From Natronolimnobius baerhuensis (GTDB lineage Archaea; Halobacteriota; Halobacteria; Halobacteriales; Natrialbaceae): a stretch of DNA of 64,000 nt. The position numbers and the translations under genes were made by a program. Below, piece by piece: positions 1-8,656 of this stretch. Position 1 is the first letter of the stretch, and every line of letters begins with the position of its first letter. Location of the stretch: contig NZ_MWPH01000002.1 in the NCBI RefSeq assembly GCF_002177135.1, positions 248,001-312,000 of the forward strand, given 5' to 3'. The notes under the pieces are model-generated. The model was not told where the DNA came from and did not search any database. It saw only the letters and a list, made by a program, of their open reading frames with translations.

Positions 1-257
1 TCGCAGAAGGGCAGTACTCGCCGCTTGCCCGGCCGCTCTTTTTCTACTTTAATCACGCCTCCCTCGAGGAGGAACCGGACCTTATCGGCTCGTTTGCCCG
101 CTTCTACATCAACAACCAGCATCAGTTCGCCGAGGAGGTCGGCTTCTACCGGGCGCCCGACGAGCACATCGTCGAGAACCACGACCAACTCGAGTCGGTG
201 CTCGAAGAGATCGGCGAAGACCCCGATGACCTCACCGTCGAGCGACAGGATCCCTGA
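1..257 (+). CDS. pstS: phosphate ABC transporter substrate-binding protein, C-terminal part
   Basis: This is an open frame running in from the left edge and ending with TGA at 255-257; its start lies outside the window. The 84 visible residues contain ARPLFFYFNH near the start and end in an acidic tail. A conserved Y-P-L-x-R-P-L-F-type stretch of this kind is typical near the C-terminus of PstS phosphate-binding lipoproteins. PstS captures phosphate outside the membrane and delivers it to PstC/PstA. The identification rests mainly on its position 33 bp before pstC in the canonical pstSCAB-phoU order, so confidence is good but limited by truncation. Confidence 0.85.
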   Translation, partial: AEGQYSPLARPLFFYFNHASLEEEPDLIGSFARFYINNQHQFAEEVGFYRAPDEHIVENHDQLESVLEEIGEDPDDLTVERQDP

Positions 258-290
258 CGCGGCCGCTGAACAGTTCACCAATCCATACCC

Positions 291-1367
291 ATGAGTACAG
301 AACCACAATCAGGGTCGGGAATTTCCGGCGACGACAGCCTCGAGGCCGCCCACGAGAAAAACAGACGCGTCCGGCGGGCGTTGTTCGGCTGTGCGGCGAT
401 TACCGTGGTGACGACGGTCGCCATCTTCCTGGTCCTGTTCGATAACGCAGCACAGTACTTCTTCGGCGCACGAATCAGCGAGGCACTGTTCGATGGTGAT
501 TCGTTCATCCGAACGATCACGTTTACCGAGTTCCTCACTGGGACGCGGTGGGCACCTGACCACTCCACGCCGGCCCACGGAGTCCTCCCAATCGTCTGGG
601 GGACGCTGGCGATCACAATCGGTGCCGGCATGGTCTCGATCCCGATTGGCACCGCGACGGCGCTGTACCTCTCCGAGTATGCGACGACAGGAACCCGGAA
701 CCGACTCAAACCGATACTCGAGATCCTCGCGGGGATCCCAACCATCGTCTACGGCTACTTTGCCATCTCGTTTCTCACGCCGGTACTCGTCGACGGTATC
801 GCGACGTACCTCGTCAATCCGGTGGGCCAAGGACTCGACTCAGTGAGCCATCTCGCACCGGGGCTGCTCGAGCCGCTGGCCGCGGGTATGATGGGCGCAA
901 GCGTCGGTCGCTACAGCATGCTCGCGGGAATTCTCGTCGTCGGGACGATGACGATCCCGATGGTCTCCTCGATCAGCGAAGACGCCATGCAGGCGGTGCC
1001 CGATGAGCTTCGAAACGGCGCGTACGCCCTCGGTGCGACGAAGTATCAGGTTTCACTGCGAATCGTCCTGCCGGCGGCGGTCTCTGGGATATTCGCCTCA
1101 TACATCCTCGCGCTTTCGCGAGCCATCGGCGAGACGATGGCTGTCACGATGGCCGCAGGGTTCAACGCGAAGTTGACCGCGAACCCGTTCGACGAGATTA
1201 TGACGATGACGGCCTATCTCGTCTCGATGGCTCGCGGAACGACTGCAGTTGGGACCATCGAGTATCAGAGCCTGTTCGCCGTCGGCTTACTGTTGTTCAT
1301 ACTGACGCTTTCGATGAACGTGCTCAATGACTTGCTGAAACGGCGATTCCAGGAGGAGTACCGATGA
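291..1367 (+). CDS. pstC: phosphate ABC transporter permease PstC
   Basis: PstC is one of the two membrane subunits of the high-affinity phosphate importer. The 358-residue product has an N-terminal hydrophobic segment (about residues 28-48), then five or more membrane segments. The cytoplasmic EAA loop that docks on PstB is visible around residues 224-262 (DAMQAVPDELRNGAYALGAT). Length is slightly above the bacterial norm because of the polar N-terminus. The ATG at 291 follows the pstS stop by 33 bp, and the stop overlaps the pstA start (ATGA), indicating one operon with translational coupling. Confidence 0.96.
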   Translation: MSTEPQSGSGISGDDSLEAAHEKNRRVRRALFGCAAITVVTTVAIFLVLFDNAAQYFFGARISEALFDGDSFIRTITFTEFLTGTRWAPDHSTPAHGVLPIVWGTLAITIGAGMVSIPIGTATALYLSEYATTGTRNRLKPILEILAGIPTIVYGYFAISFLTPVLVDGIATYLVNPVGQGLDSVSHLAPGLLEPLAAGMMGASVGRYSMLAGILVVGTMTIPMVSSISEDAMQAVPDELRNGAYALGATKYQVSLRIVLPAAVSGIFASYILALSRAIGETMAVTMAAGFNAKLTANPFDEIMTMTAYLVSMARGTTAVGTIEYQSLFAVGLLLFILTLSMNVLNDLLKRRFQEEYR

Positions 1368-2284
1368 GTACGAAACGAGCTGGCGAGTTCCTTTCCGACA
1401 TCGACCTGCGCCGCGAGAAGTTCCGCAACCGCGTCTTCCACGGGCTGCTCGTCGCGGCGTCGCTGTTCGGACTCGTCATGCTGGTGTTGTTGATCGCGGA
1501 CGTGATCTGGCAGTCCGCACAGGCATTGCTGAACTACGATATCGACTTGTGGAACTTCCTCACGGCCACGTCGTCCTCCCGGGCCGGACAGGCTGGTTTC
1601 GGGGCGTCGATCATCGCCTCGCTCTGGCTGATGGTGCTGACAGCCGGTATGGCGTTCGTCATCGCCGTCGGCTGTGCACTCTACCTCGTCGAGTACGCCC
1701 CCGAAAACCGGACGACCAGACTGATCGAGGCGAACCTCGCGAACCTCGCCGGGGTCCCCTCTATTGTCTATGGGCTGCTCGTGCTCGCGCTGATCGTCAA
1801 CGACGCAGGCATGGGGTCGATCATCCTCGCCGGTGCCATCGCGCTCGCGCTGCTCGTCGTTCCGATCATCATCGTCGCCTCAATCGAATCAATCCGCGCG
1901 GTACCCGAAAGTGTCCGCGACGGCTCCTACGCCATGGGCGCAACGAAGTGGCAAACCGTTCGCCAAGTCGTGCTCCCGAAGGCGATGCCCGGCATCCTGA
2001 CCGGGACGATCCTCGCACTCGCTCGCGCAATCGGCGAAACGGCACCCCTGATCATGGTCGGTACAATGCTTCACGCGACGCGCTATCCCTCGGGCCCGTT
2101 CGCATCGTTCAGCGCGATGCCGACCCAGATCTACAACTGGACCTACCAGGCTGACCGGATGTTCAACGGGCTGGCGGCGCTTGGCATCGTTGTCTTGCTC
2201 ACGTTCCTAGTCGGAATGTACGCTCTCGCGGGCTACCTACGGAAGCGATACGAAACAGACGGCGGCTCAATTAGCAATGTCTAA
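1364..2284 (+). CDS. pstA: phosphate ABC transporter permease PstA
   Basis: PstA is the second membrane subunit of the phosphate importer. The 306-residue protein has six hydrophobic segments and an EAA loop around residues 174-214 ([20 protein letters not shown]) closely resembling that of PstC. The start overlaps the pstC stop by 4 bp and the end overlaps the pstB start by 8 bp, so the three subunits are made from one message. Nothing unusual was seen. Confidence 0.96.
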   Translation: MSTKRAGEFLSDIDLRREKFRNRVFHGLLVAASLFGLVMLVLLIADVIWQSAQALLNYDIDLWNFLTATSSSRAGQAGFGASIIASLWLMVLTAGMAFVIAVGCALYLVEYAPENRTTRLIEANLANLAGVPSIVYGLLVLALIVNDAGMGSIILAGAIALALLVVPIIIVASIESIRAVPESVRDGSYAMGATKWQTVRQVVLPKAMPGILTGTILALARAIGETAPLIMVGTMLHATRYPSGPFASFSAMPTQIYNWTYQADRMFNGLAALGIVVLLTFLVGMYALAGYLRKRYETDGGSISNV

Positions 2285-3173
2285 GCACACCACACACAAT
2301 CCGACTGACGAATCGACAGCCGAAGCAACGAGCGGATCGAACAGCCCGCCGGAAAACGCACTCATCGAAACGGATGTAACCGTTGGGAGCGACTCGAGTC
2401 GCACCACTGGACGCGCCGACACAATCGTCAGCGCGGAGGGGCTAGACGTCTACTACGACGATGACCAGGCGCTCACAGACGTCACAATTGAGATTCCAGA
2501 ACATCGTGTGACGGCCATGATCGGTCCCTCGGGCTGTGGGAAGTCGACGTTCCTGCGCTCGATCAACCGGATGAACGACCGCATTCCGGCCGCGCGCATC
2601 GATGGGGACCTCTACTTCCGCGAGAAGAACGTCTACGATGATGACGTCGATCCCGTCGCGTTGCGCCGGAAGATCGGGCAAGTGTTCCAGTCGCCAAATC
2701 CGTTCCCGAAGTCGATCTACGACAACGTCGCGTACGGCCTGCGAATCCAGGGAACAGCCGACGAGGTGGACCTCGACGCTGCAGTCGAGCGCGCACTTCG
2801 CGGGGCCGCGCTGTGGGACGAAGTCAAGGACCAACTCGACTCGAGCGGACTTGATCTCTCGGGCGGCCAACAACAGCGCCTCTGTATTGCTCGCGCCATC
2901 GCACCAGATCCGGAAGTGCTGTTGATGGACGAACCAACCTCGGCACTCGATCCCGTCGCCGCCTCGAAAATCGAGGATCTCATCGCCGATCTGGCCGAGG
3001 AGTACACCGTCATCATTGTCACCCACAACATGCAACAGGCGGCCCGCATCTCCGATAACACGGCCGTCTTTCTCACCGGTGGCACGCTCGTTGAATACGA
3101 CGACACAGCGACGATCTTCGAAAACCCCGCAGATGACCGCGTCGAAGACTATATCACCGGAAAATTTGGATAA
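2277..3173 (+). CDS. pstB: phosphate ABC transporter ATP-binding protein PstB
   Basis: PstB is the ATPase that powers phosphate import. In the 298-residue product the Walker A motif GPSGCGKST is at 83-91, the signature LSGGQ at 194-198 and Walker B LLMDEP at 215-220, followed by the H-loop histidine in [11 protein letters not shown]. The first about 50 residues are a polar, low-complexity extension absent from bacterial PstB; an internal start near residue 50 would give a standard-length protein, but the ATG at 2277 overlaps pstA as expected for the operon. phoU follows 2 bp after the stop. Confidence 0.96.
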   Translation: MSKHTTHNPTDESTAEATSGSNSPPENALIETDVTVGSDSSRTTGRADTIVSAEGLDVYYDDDQALTDVTIEIPEHRVTAMIGPSGCGKSTFLRSINRMNDRIPAARIDGDLYFREKNVYDDDVDPVALRRKIGQVFQSPNPFPKSIYDNVAYGLRIQGTADEVDLDAAVERALRGAALWDEVKDQLDSSGLDLSGGQQQRLCIARAIAPDPEVLLMDEPTSALDPVAASKIEDLIADLAEEYTVIIVTHNMQQAARISDNTAVFLTGGTLVEYDDTATIFENPADDRVEDYITGKFG

Positions 3174-3175
3174 CG

Positions 3176-3835
3176 ATGGCCAGAACGGACTACCAACACC
3201 AACTCGAGCAACTCTGTGAATCCGTCCTCGAACTGAGCGACCTCGTCTGCCAGCGACTCCGTCGCGCACTCGAGGCGTACGGACGAAACGATACGGCACT
3301 GGCCGAACGAGTCATCACGGGCGATCACGCGATCAACCAGTTGTACCTCGAGATCGAGGGCGACTGTATCGATCTGCTGGCGTTACAGCAGCCGGTTGCC
3401 AGCGACCTTCGCCTGATCGCTTCCTCGTTCAAAATCATCACCGACCTCGAGCGAGTCGGCGACCTCGCTGTGAACCTCGCCGAGTACACCCAACGGACAA
3501 CATCGGATCGGTACGCCGAGATCGACATCACGCGGATCGGCGAAAAAACGATTCAGTTGGTCGAAGACGCGATGCAGGCGTATGCGAGGGGCAACAGCGA
3601 TGCAACACACGATATTGCTGCCCGAGACGACGAAATCGATACCCACTGTGAACAAGCGAGTCGACAGGTCGTCCGTGGCCTCGTCGACGCTGATGGCAGT
3701 GACGACACACTCCTCGAGGACGTCTCACAAATGCTGTTGACGATTCGCGACCTCGAGCGCGTCGGCGACCACGCGGTCAATATCGCAGCGCGAACGCTGT
3801 ATATGGTCGAAAACGACGAGTCATTAATCTACTGA
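3176..3835 (+). CDS. phoU: phosphate signalling protein PhoU
   Basis: PhoU is a cytoplasmic helical-bundle protein that restrains Pst activity and phosphate signalling. The 219-residue product contains two PhoU repeats, each marked by the characteristic helix D-L-E-R-V-G-D-x-A-V-N (about residues 87-98 and 190-202). Acidic metal-binding residues of the repeats are visible. It is the last gene of the pst operon, 2 bp after pstB. Classical PhoR/PhoB partners are not nearby; haloarchaea regulate this operon differently. Confidence 0.96.
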   Translation: MARTDYQHQLEQLCESVLELSDLVCQRLRRALEAYGRNDTALAERVITGDHAINQLYLEIEGDCIDLLALQQPVASDLRLIASSFKIITDLERVGDLAVNLAEYTQRTTSDRYAEIDITRIGEKTIQLVEDAMQAYARGNSDATHDIAARDDEIDTHCEQASRQVVRGLVDADGSDDTLLEDVSQMLLTIRDLERVGDHAVNIAARTLYMVENDESLIY

Positions 3836-3908
3836 CGCAAGTGGACAGTAACGCAGAGACAGCACCTGATACGATGTACTGACGGCTCGGCTTGCTAGAC
3901 TCGAGCGA

Positions 3909-4442
3909 TCAGTCGCCGTCCATCAGTGGCGCTTTTAGATGTGCAACGTCGATAATCAGCGTGTTTGTCGTGTTGTCGCTGTCGACGATGATCCCGGCGA
4001 CAACGAGATTCGAAAGCGGCGTTGGGCCGATGATAACCTCGTCGCCCTTGGAGACGTTCTGAATGGATCGCTGGAATCGAACGTGTGCCCGACAGAGATC
4101 CGGGTGGTGGACGCTCGTAAAGTCGATTTCGTCGACGGTCGTATCCACGCGCTCATACTGCTGTGCGAAGACGACCGTTTCTGCATCCTCGAGTTGTGAC
4201 CGATCCAGTACGTCGAAGGCGGCCTCTGTCGGCTTGTAGCCGCCTCGAGGGCCGGGAATCCCTTCGACGAGTTGGAGTGATTTCAGCGATTGCATCTGAT
4301 TCCGAAGTGTGCCGGAATCACGGTCGAGGGAATTTGCAAGCGTTTCGGCAGTCACTGGCTCCGAGGACTGTTGATACTTGTTGACTAATGTCACAAGCGT
4401 CCGTCGTTGCCGATTCGTCAGATCGATCTGGCTCAGAGACAT
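3909..4442 (-). CDS. winged-helix transcriptional regulator (Rrf2-like), paralogue of 59111-59650
   Basis: This 177-residue protein has an N-terminal winged helix (about residues 8-78; recognition region DSGTLRNQMQSLKSL, wing GGYKPT) and a C-terminal domain with the motif HHPDLC (112-117). The effector is unknown. It is clearly homologous along its whole length to the protein encoded at 59111-59650 (LQLVEG-PGP-GGYKPT, VHHP-LCRA and IGPTPLS-LV are shared). It is convergent with phoU. Two perfect inverted repeats lie 8-41 bp upstream of its start, suggesting autoregulation. Rrf2 membership is an approximate family assignment; what it controls is not known. Confidence 0.8.
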   Translation of the reverse strand: MSLSQIDLTNRQRRTLVTLVNKYQQSSEPVTAETLANSLDRDSGTLRNQMQSLKSLQLVEGIPGPRGGYKPTEAAFDVLDRSQLEDAETVVFAQQYERVDTTVDEIDFTSVHHPDLCRAHVRFQRSIQNVSKGDEVIIGPTPLSNLVVAGIIVDSDNTTNTLIIDVAHLKAPLMDGD

Positions 4443-4449
4443 TACTAAC

Positions 4450-4468
4450 GAACACTTGGGTCGTGTTC
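4450..4468. promoter_or_regulatory. inverted repeat GAACAC-N7-GTGTTC upstream of the regulator
   Basis: A perfect 6-bp inverted repeat with a 7-bp spacer begins 8 bp before the start codon (4442, minus strand) of the winged-helix regulator. An AT-rich box (ATTATTTATC, minus strand, about 4502-4511) lies further upstream, so the repeat would sit at or just after the transcription start. The position suits an autoregulatory operator. Confidence 0.5.
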
Positions 4469-4469
4469 T

Positions 4470-4483
4470 CCATAGGTCTATGG
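4470..4483. promoter_or_regulatory. inverted repeat CCATAG-GT-CTATGG
   Basis: A second perfect inverted repeat (6-bp arms, 2-bp spacer) lies 1 bp beyond the first one and upstream of the same regulator. Two different dyads side by side suggest either two proteins or two binding modes. No copy was found before the paralogue at 59650. Confidence 0.5.
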
Positions 4484-4624
4484 ATCACCGCATGCAAACC
4501 CATGATAAATAATGCAGTTTTGGCGACTATGTGTGTACGAAAGCAGGGATTCGCCATCGAGCCGTAATGGTCGTCAGCTGACGGATAATCTCTCGAGCGG
4601 GCCACAGCGAGGCAGTCCAGTCGA

Positions 4625-4780
4625 TCACCGGTTGTACCACATCATGGCGCTCCCGGATAGCGCGACCATCAGAATCGCCCAGACGAGCCAGATCACCACC
4701 TCATCGAATGCGTACGCGACGGCAAGCGTCACCAGATAGCCGCCCAGCAACGCGACCGTCCCACGCTCCGTCCGATCCAT
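4625..4780 (-). CDS. small membrane protein, 51 residues
   Basis: The reading frame starts with ATG at 4780, only 2 bp after the stop of the XRE-type regulator, and ends with TGA at 4625-4627. The product has two hydrophobic segments (about residues 9-24 and 28-46, VVIWLVWAILMVALSGSAMM) separated by an acidic turn, and ends in WYNR. Such two-segment microproteins are common in haloarchaea. Its tight coupling to the regulator suggests co-expression. Function unknown. Confidence 0.75.
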   Translation of the reverse strand: MDRTERGTVALLGGYLVTLAVAYAFDEVVIWLVWAILMVALSGSAMMWYNR

Positions 4781-4782
4781 CG

Positions 4783-5493
4783 TTACTCGAGTGAGACAAG
4801 TCGGTCAAGGAGGTCCTCGAGTGGGACCGTCGTCGTCGCGAGTGCGTAGCCATCGATTCGGGCGAGTTGCTGGGCGTGTTCCCAGAGTTCGTCCTCCTCG
4901 AGGCCGTGCAAGATGACGGCGTTCGGCGTCGGGTTGAGCACACGCAGGGCAATCCCAACGCCCTCGCCGCGGGTGACGTTCGTAAAGACGAGCACACGAT
5001 TCGTACTCTGGCCGTAGAGTCGGAAGAACTCCTCACTCGAGAGGCGCGTGATCGCTTCGATGCTGTCGACGACAGTGTGGCCGCTGACATGGTCGGTATC
5101 GCCTGTCGTGACGCTCGTCGCCTCGAGTTCATCGTGCAGGCGCGAAAGCGGGATCGAGGTCGCATACTCGCGCAGATCGAGGACGACATCGCTGTCGAAG
5201 CCGGCCGACAGGACGCGTCCGTACTGTCGGATGCGGTCGCCGCCGCGGCGTTCGTCGATGGCGAGCAGACCCTCGACCAGTCGGCCGACGACGCCGATGC
5301 CCGGACTCTCTCGGCGGCCGCTCTCGTAGTCGGAGATGACCGACGAGGAGACCTCGAGTTCTGCCGCCAGATCCGTCTGTGAGACGTCGAAATCAGTTCG
5401 CCACTTGCGCAACGTGGCTCCAGGGTCGTCACTGAGCGTGATTTCGCCCGCAATCTTCTCCGCGAGTTCGCGCTTTGGCCCACGTCCGCTCAT
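4783..5493 (-). CDS. XRE-type helix-turn-helix regulator with C-terminal ligand-like domain
   Basis: The 236-residue protein has a lambda-repressor-like HTH at about residues 26-60 (LRKWRTDFDVSQTDLAAELE, then SSSVISDYESGRR). A domain of about 150 residues of mixed alpha/beta character follows (about 90-236). It includes VLVFTNVTRGEGVGIALRVLNP and resembles a haloarchaeal sensor domain of unknown ligand. It is the first gene of a two-gene unit with the 51-residue membrane protein. The targets are not known. Confidence 0.85.
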   Translation of the reverse strand: MSGRGPKRELAEKIAGEITLSDDPGATLRKWRTDFDVSQTDLAAELEVSSSVISDYESGRRESPGIGVVGRLVEGLLAIDERRGGDRIRQYGRVLSAGFDSDVVLDLREYATSIPLSRLHDELEATSVTTGDTDHVSGHTVVDSIEAITRLSSEEFFRLYGQSTNRVLVFTNVTRGEGVGIALRVLNPTPNAVILHGLEEDELWEHAQQLARIDGYALATTTVPLEDLLDRLVSLE

Positions 5494-5583
5494 ATGCGTC
5501 GGTTGCCCGGTCGAGTCAAGTAGCTACCGGATACTGGCCACAGATATGCCGCTGATACCACCGGGTTGACGCTCCGTTTCGCC

Positions 5584-6351
5584 TCAGTCGTTCGCCTCGC
5601 CGGTCGACGCTCCCGGATCGGTCGTCTCGACTCGCTCGAGAATCCACTCGATTGCGTCATCGACGGCCGCTGCCTCGGTTCCGGAGACACGAATCCGACC
5701 CGGCCGTGTCTCACCGCGTGGATAGCTTCCAACGTCGACGTCGAACCGCTCGCTCACGCCCTCGAGCACGTCGTGTAAGGCACCTTCCGGCGCTGGCGTG
5801 TAGATCGTGCGTGCAGTGGCGGTCCCGTCGAACTCAGCCTCGACCGCGTGAAACATCGCTTTCATCTCGTCCGGAATCCCCGCAAAGACGTAGACGTCGT
5901 CGACCACACAGCCCGGTGCCCACGCCTCCTCGACGACGAGTGGTATCGCACCCGCAGGCAGCGAGGCCGCCGCCTCGAGATCGATCTCGAGGTCGTACTC
6001 AGCAACCAGTTCCGGGTTCTCCTCGCGGAAGATGGCCGCCTTCTCGAGGAGTCCGTCGTGGATCGAGTCATCGACGACGAGGTCGCGGTTCAGGCCGTCC
6101 GCAACGCCTTCGACGGTGACGTCGTCCGGCGTGCCGCCGATGCCGCCGGTGACGATGATGGCGTCGAACGCGTCATCTGCGTGCCAGCGCGCGACGTAGT
6201 CGGCAATGAGGTCGCGCTCGTCGGGAATCGTCAGAATCCGCGTGACGGTGCTGCCGCGGTCGGTGAGTTGACTCGCCAGCCAGGCAGCGTTCGTGTTGGT
6301 CGTCGTTCCGGCCAGCAGTTCGTCGCCGACGGTGATGATCGCGACGTTCAT
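5584..6351 (-). CDS. CinA/MoaB-type molybdopterin-binding-fold protein
   Basis: The 255-residue product starts MNVAIITVGDELLAG, the signature of the CinA N-terminal (MoCF-biosynthesis/MogA-like) domain, and continues with GGIGGTPDDVT (about residues 67-77), the conserved nucleotide-binding loop. The C-terminal amidohydrolase domain of bacterial CinA is absent, as usual for archaeal members. Homologues act as ADP-ribose or nucleotide pyrophosphatases in pyridine nucleotide salvage, or are molybdopterin-like; the exact substrate cannot be read here. It is followed by the M48-like gene's 3' end region with 24 bp between. Confidence 0.88.
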   Translation of the reverse strand: MNVAIITVGDELLAGTTTNTNAAWLASQLTDRGSTVTRILTIPDERDLIADYVARWHADDAFDAIIVTGGIGGTPDDVTVEGVADGLNRDLVVDDSIHDGLLEKAAIFREENPELVAEYDLEIDLEAAASLPAGAIPLVVEEAWAPGCVVDDVYVFAGIPDEMKAMFHAVEAEFDGTATARTIYTPAPEGALHDVLEGVSERFDVDVGSYPRGETRPGRIRVSGTEAAAVDDAIEWILERVETTDPGASTGEAND

Positions 6352-6375
6352 AGCAGTTGTTGGAAGCGCGGTTAG

Positions 6376-7497
6376 TTAGCCGTGGTGCTCGTCGCTGCCA
6401 GCCTCGAGCCCCTCGCGTTCACGGAGGCGGGCGATTCGCGCTGCAAGCGGCGGGCGTGTCGACAGCCAGTTCCGGTCATCGGGGTCGCCAAGATCGACGC
6501 CCGCGGCCGTCGCGCCCCGCTCGAACGCATCAGCGAGTGTTGTGGCTCCAACTCGCTCGGCGGCACGCGTATCGGTATACCAGCGAACGCGCCGAGCAAA
6601 CGCGAATACAGCAATGACGAGTACGGCAGTCGTCCCTGCCCCGGCGAGCAGCGATATCGAGCCGCCCACGCCAGCGAGCAGCGGTGCGGTCGCGCAAACG
6701 AAGAGTGACCCAATGAGTACTGTCCAATAGTGCACCGCCTGCTCGCGAGTGGCTGCAAGCATTCCTACCAGCGTCTCATCCTCGAGCGAGGTGAGTGCGG
6801 CCTCGCCGACGAATAGGACGCGGCCGCCGGGAGCGCCGACCAGATCGACAGTCACGTATTGGTCGCCGCCCTCGAGGATGCGGAGAGCACGTGGCTCGAG
6901 ATTCACACGCTCGAGCAGGGGTGAGAGCCGTTCACGCTCAGCGTCGGTGGGGGCTCGAGTGCTGCCTGTCAGTGTCTGGACGACAGGGGATGCGATCCAG
7001 AGTGCAACAACAAACGCGAGCAGAATCGCAACGATGCCACCCGTCCCGGCACGGATCGCCGGGCCGGTGAACGCAACAAACAGAAAGACGATTGCCAATA
7101 TGACCGCGAGATACCGGCCATACCGTCGACCAGCACGCCACGGTGATTCAATGCCGGGAAATTCAGGATACCGACGTCCGAGACCGGCTATCGTGGTTGC
7201 GCCGACAACGCCCGCTGCGAGTCCGCTAACGAGCGCTCCGGTGATGCTCTCGAGTACTCCGTCACCCTCGAGCGTCGTCGTCACTTCCAGCCCCGCGGGA
7301 ATGAAAACCCAACTCGCGATACCCACAATGGCTGCCAGTGACACGGCGAGGAGGGTTGCGCCTCGAGCGGCGGTCTCGTCGTCGCTGTGGCGAGCGAACA
7401 GTCCGTACAACGAGCCGACGACGAAGGAAACGCCTGCAGCGAGTGCCAGCACACCCACAAGAGCGAGCCAGAAGACGGCGGTTGCGAGGAGGGACAT
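6376..7497 (-). CDS. M48-like integral membrane protein lacking the HExxH zinc motif
   Basis: The product (about 373 residues) has an overall HtpX/Ste24-like layout: several N-terminal membrane segments, a soluble stretch with EPRALRILEGGDQYVTVDLVGAPGGRVLFVGEAAL, then LEDETLVGMLAATREQAVHYW where active M48 peptidases carry HELGH, two further membrane helices, and a C-terminal RPPLAARIARLRE region matching the family's substrate-side tail. The HExxH is absent, so proteolysis is unlikely. The ATG at 7497 is preferred over 7530 because a TATA-like box (TTATAA) ends only 7 bp before 7530. Confidence 0.8.
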   Translation of the reverse strand: MSLLATAVFWLALVGVLALAAGVSFVVGSLYGLFARHSDDETAARGATLLAVSLAAIVGIASWVFIPAGLEVTTTLEGDGVLESITGALVSGLAAGVVGATTIAGLGRRYPEFPGIESPWRAGRRYGRYLAVILAIVFLFVAFTGPAIRAGTGGIVAILLAFVVALWIASPVVQTLTGSTRAPTDAERERLSPLLERVNLEPRALRILEGGDQYVTVDLVGAPGGRVLFVGEAALTSLEDETLVGMLAATREQAVHYWTVLIGSLFVCATAPLLAGVGGSISLLAGAGTTAVLVIAVFAFARRVRWYTDTRAAERVGATTLADAFERGATAAGVDLGDPDDRNWLSTRPPLAARIARLREREGLEAGSDEHHG

Positions 7498-7535
7498 ACA
7501 CGCTGTTCTATCAATCACTCCAAACAACATTTCGG

Positions 7536-7542
7536 TTATAAG
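7536..7542 (-). promoter_or_regulatory. TATA-like box that decides the start of the M48-like gene
   Basis: On the minus strand CTTATAACC lies about 40 bp before the ATG at 7497 and about 10 bp before the alternative ATG at 7530. Archaeal transcription starts about 25 bp downstream of this element, that is near 7512, so translation must begin at 7497. Confidence 0.45.
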
Positions 7543-7556
7543 ACAGGAGCGAATCC

Positions 7557-8156
7557 TCAGATAAGGAGTTGCACGTCCGACTCGGCCATGTGCTGGAGTG
7601 CCGTTGCCGCGCCGACGCCCGTGGTGACGCCGTCGTAGAAGTCATCCTCATCGTAGTCCATCAGTTCGACGGTCATCTGACAGGCCTGGAGTTCGACGCC
7701 TTGCTCGAGCGAGAGGTCGATTAGATCCTCAATGGTTGGCGTGCCGTTCTCGTCGATTTTCTTCGCCATCATGCGCGTGGCCATCCGGTCCATGCCAGGG
7801 AGTGCCGCGAGGAGGTTCGGCATCGGCATGTTCGGGTTGCCGACAGCACTCAGTTTGAGGTTTGTCGATTTCTCCTCGTGGAGGATGTCCAGCCCCCAGA
7901 ACGTATGGAAGACGATGACTTCCCAGTCGAACGCCGCCGCGGTACTCGCGAGGATCAACGGCGGGTACGCCATATCGAACGTCCCCTGCGTGGCGACGAT
8001 GGTCATCTTCTTCCCGTCGTCATCCTCCCCGGCGTCTGCGAGTGACGCCTCGAGTTCGTCGACGCGCTCGCGCAGCGCCTGCAGTTCGGCCGGATCAACC
8101 TCGTCGCTCCCGGCCGAGTGTGCGTCCGTGTCGTCGGCTGGCGTATCTGTACTCAT
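7557..8156 (-). CDS. DsrE/DsrF-like sulfur-relay protein
   Basis: The 199-residue protein has a disordered acidic N-terminus (1-50, with a short predicted coiled coil ALRERVDELEASLAD) and a DsrE2-like domain. That domain runs from TIVATQGTFDMAYPPLILAS through VFHTFWGLDIL to the conserved cysteine Cys159 in LQACQMTVELM. In this family the cysteine carries persulfide sulfur between TusA-like carriers and enzymes. It sits 1 bp downstream of tusA in the same orientation, so the two are almost certainly co-transcribed and work together. Confidence 0.9.
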   Translation of the reverse strand: MSTDTPADDTDAHSAGSDEVDPAELQALRERVDELEASLADAGEDDDGKKMTIVATQGTFDMAYPPLILASTAAAFDWEVIVFHTFWGLDILHEEKSTNLKLSAVGNPNMPMPNLLAALPGMDRMATRMMAKKIDENGTPTIEDLIDLSLEQGVELQACQMTVELMDYDEDDFYDGVTTGVGAATALQHMAESDVQLLI

Positions 8157-8157
8157 C

Positions 8158-8403
8158 TTAGTCCGTCTTCGTCACGTAGTGGGTGTACAGGTCGTCGGAT
8201 TCGACCTGCTCGAGCAGGTCGACGCCGTCGGTCCCCTCGGCCCATCCTCGAATGTCGCTCATGCTCCCCGAGTCCGTCGCCACAACCTCGAGGACGTCAC
8301 CACTCTCGAGGTCGTCGATGGCCTGTTTCGCCTTGACGATTGGCATCGGGCAAGACTGTCCTTTAACGTCGAGCGTCTCCGTGATATCGTAGTCTGCACT
8401 CAT
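8158..8403 (-). CDS. tusA: TusA-family sulfur carrier
   Basis: An 81-residue protein with the diagnostic CPMPIVKAK motif (Cys18, the persulfide-carrying residue) and the usual beta-alpha-beta-alpha-beta-beta length. TusA proteins transfer sulfane sulfur for tRNA thiolation, molybdenum cofactor sulfuration or sulfur oxidation. It precedes the DsrE-like gene by 1 bp. Its upstream region contains candidate operators shared with other genes of the island (see 8435-8483). Confidence 0.94.
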   Translation of the reverse strand: MSADYDITETLDVKGQSCPMPIVKAKQAIDDLESGDVLEVVATDSGSMSDIRGWAEGTDGVDLLEQVESDDLYTHYVTKTD

Positions 8404-8434
8404 AGTAAAATCGGCTCTGTATTGGAGCTACTAC

Positions 8435-8483
8435 ACAATATACTCTGTACCATCAAAAGGATATCGGTCATTGCACAGTATCC
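8435..8483. promoter_or_regulatory. shared ACAATAT / ATTGCACARTATCC elements upstream of tusA
   Basis: ACACAATATACT lies at 8433-8444, and ATTGCACAGTATCC at 8470-8483. The second differs at one of 14 positions from ATTGCACAATATCC at 10813-10826, upstream of the island's HTH gene. They are 32-80 bp upstream of the tusA start on the minus strand. They are read as candidate binding sites for the local regulator. Confidence 0.45.
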
Positions 8484-8656
8484 AAACATCCAGAGATACC
8501 TTACAGCGTAGTCGGCCAGCGTTCAGACTTTCAAAGAGCTACTAGACGCCGTTATCCCGAAACACGGGCTGTCCAATATTGTCTCTTTCTGACATTCATA
8601 CACGAACGATCATCGAGGAATAGGGTACCAAGTAACGGCGACCAGCTCGAGACTGG

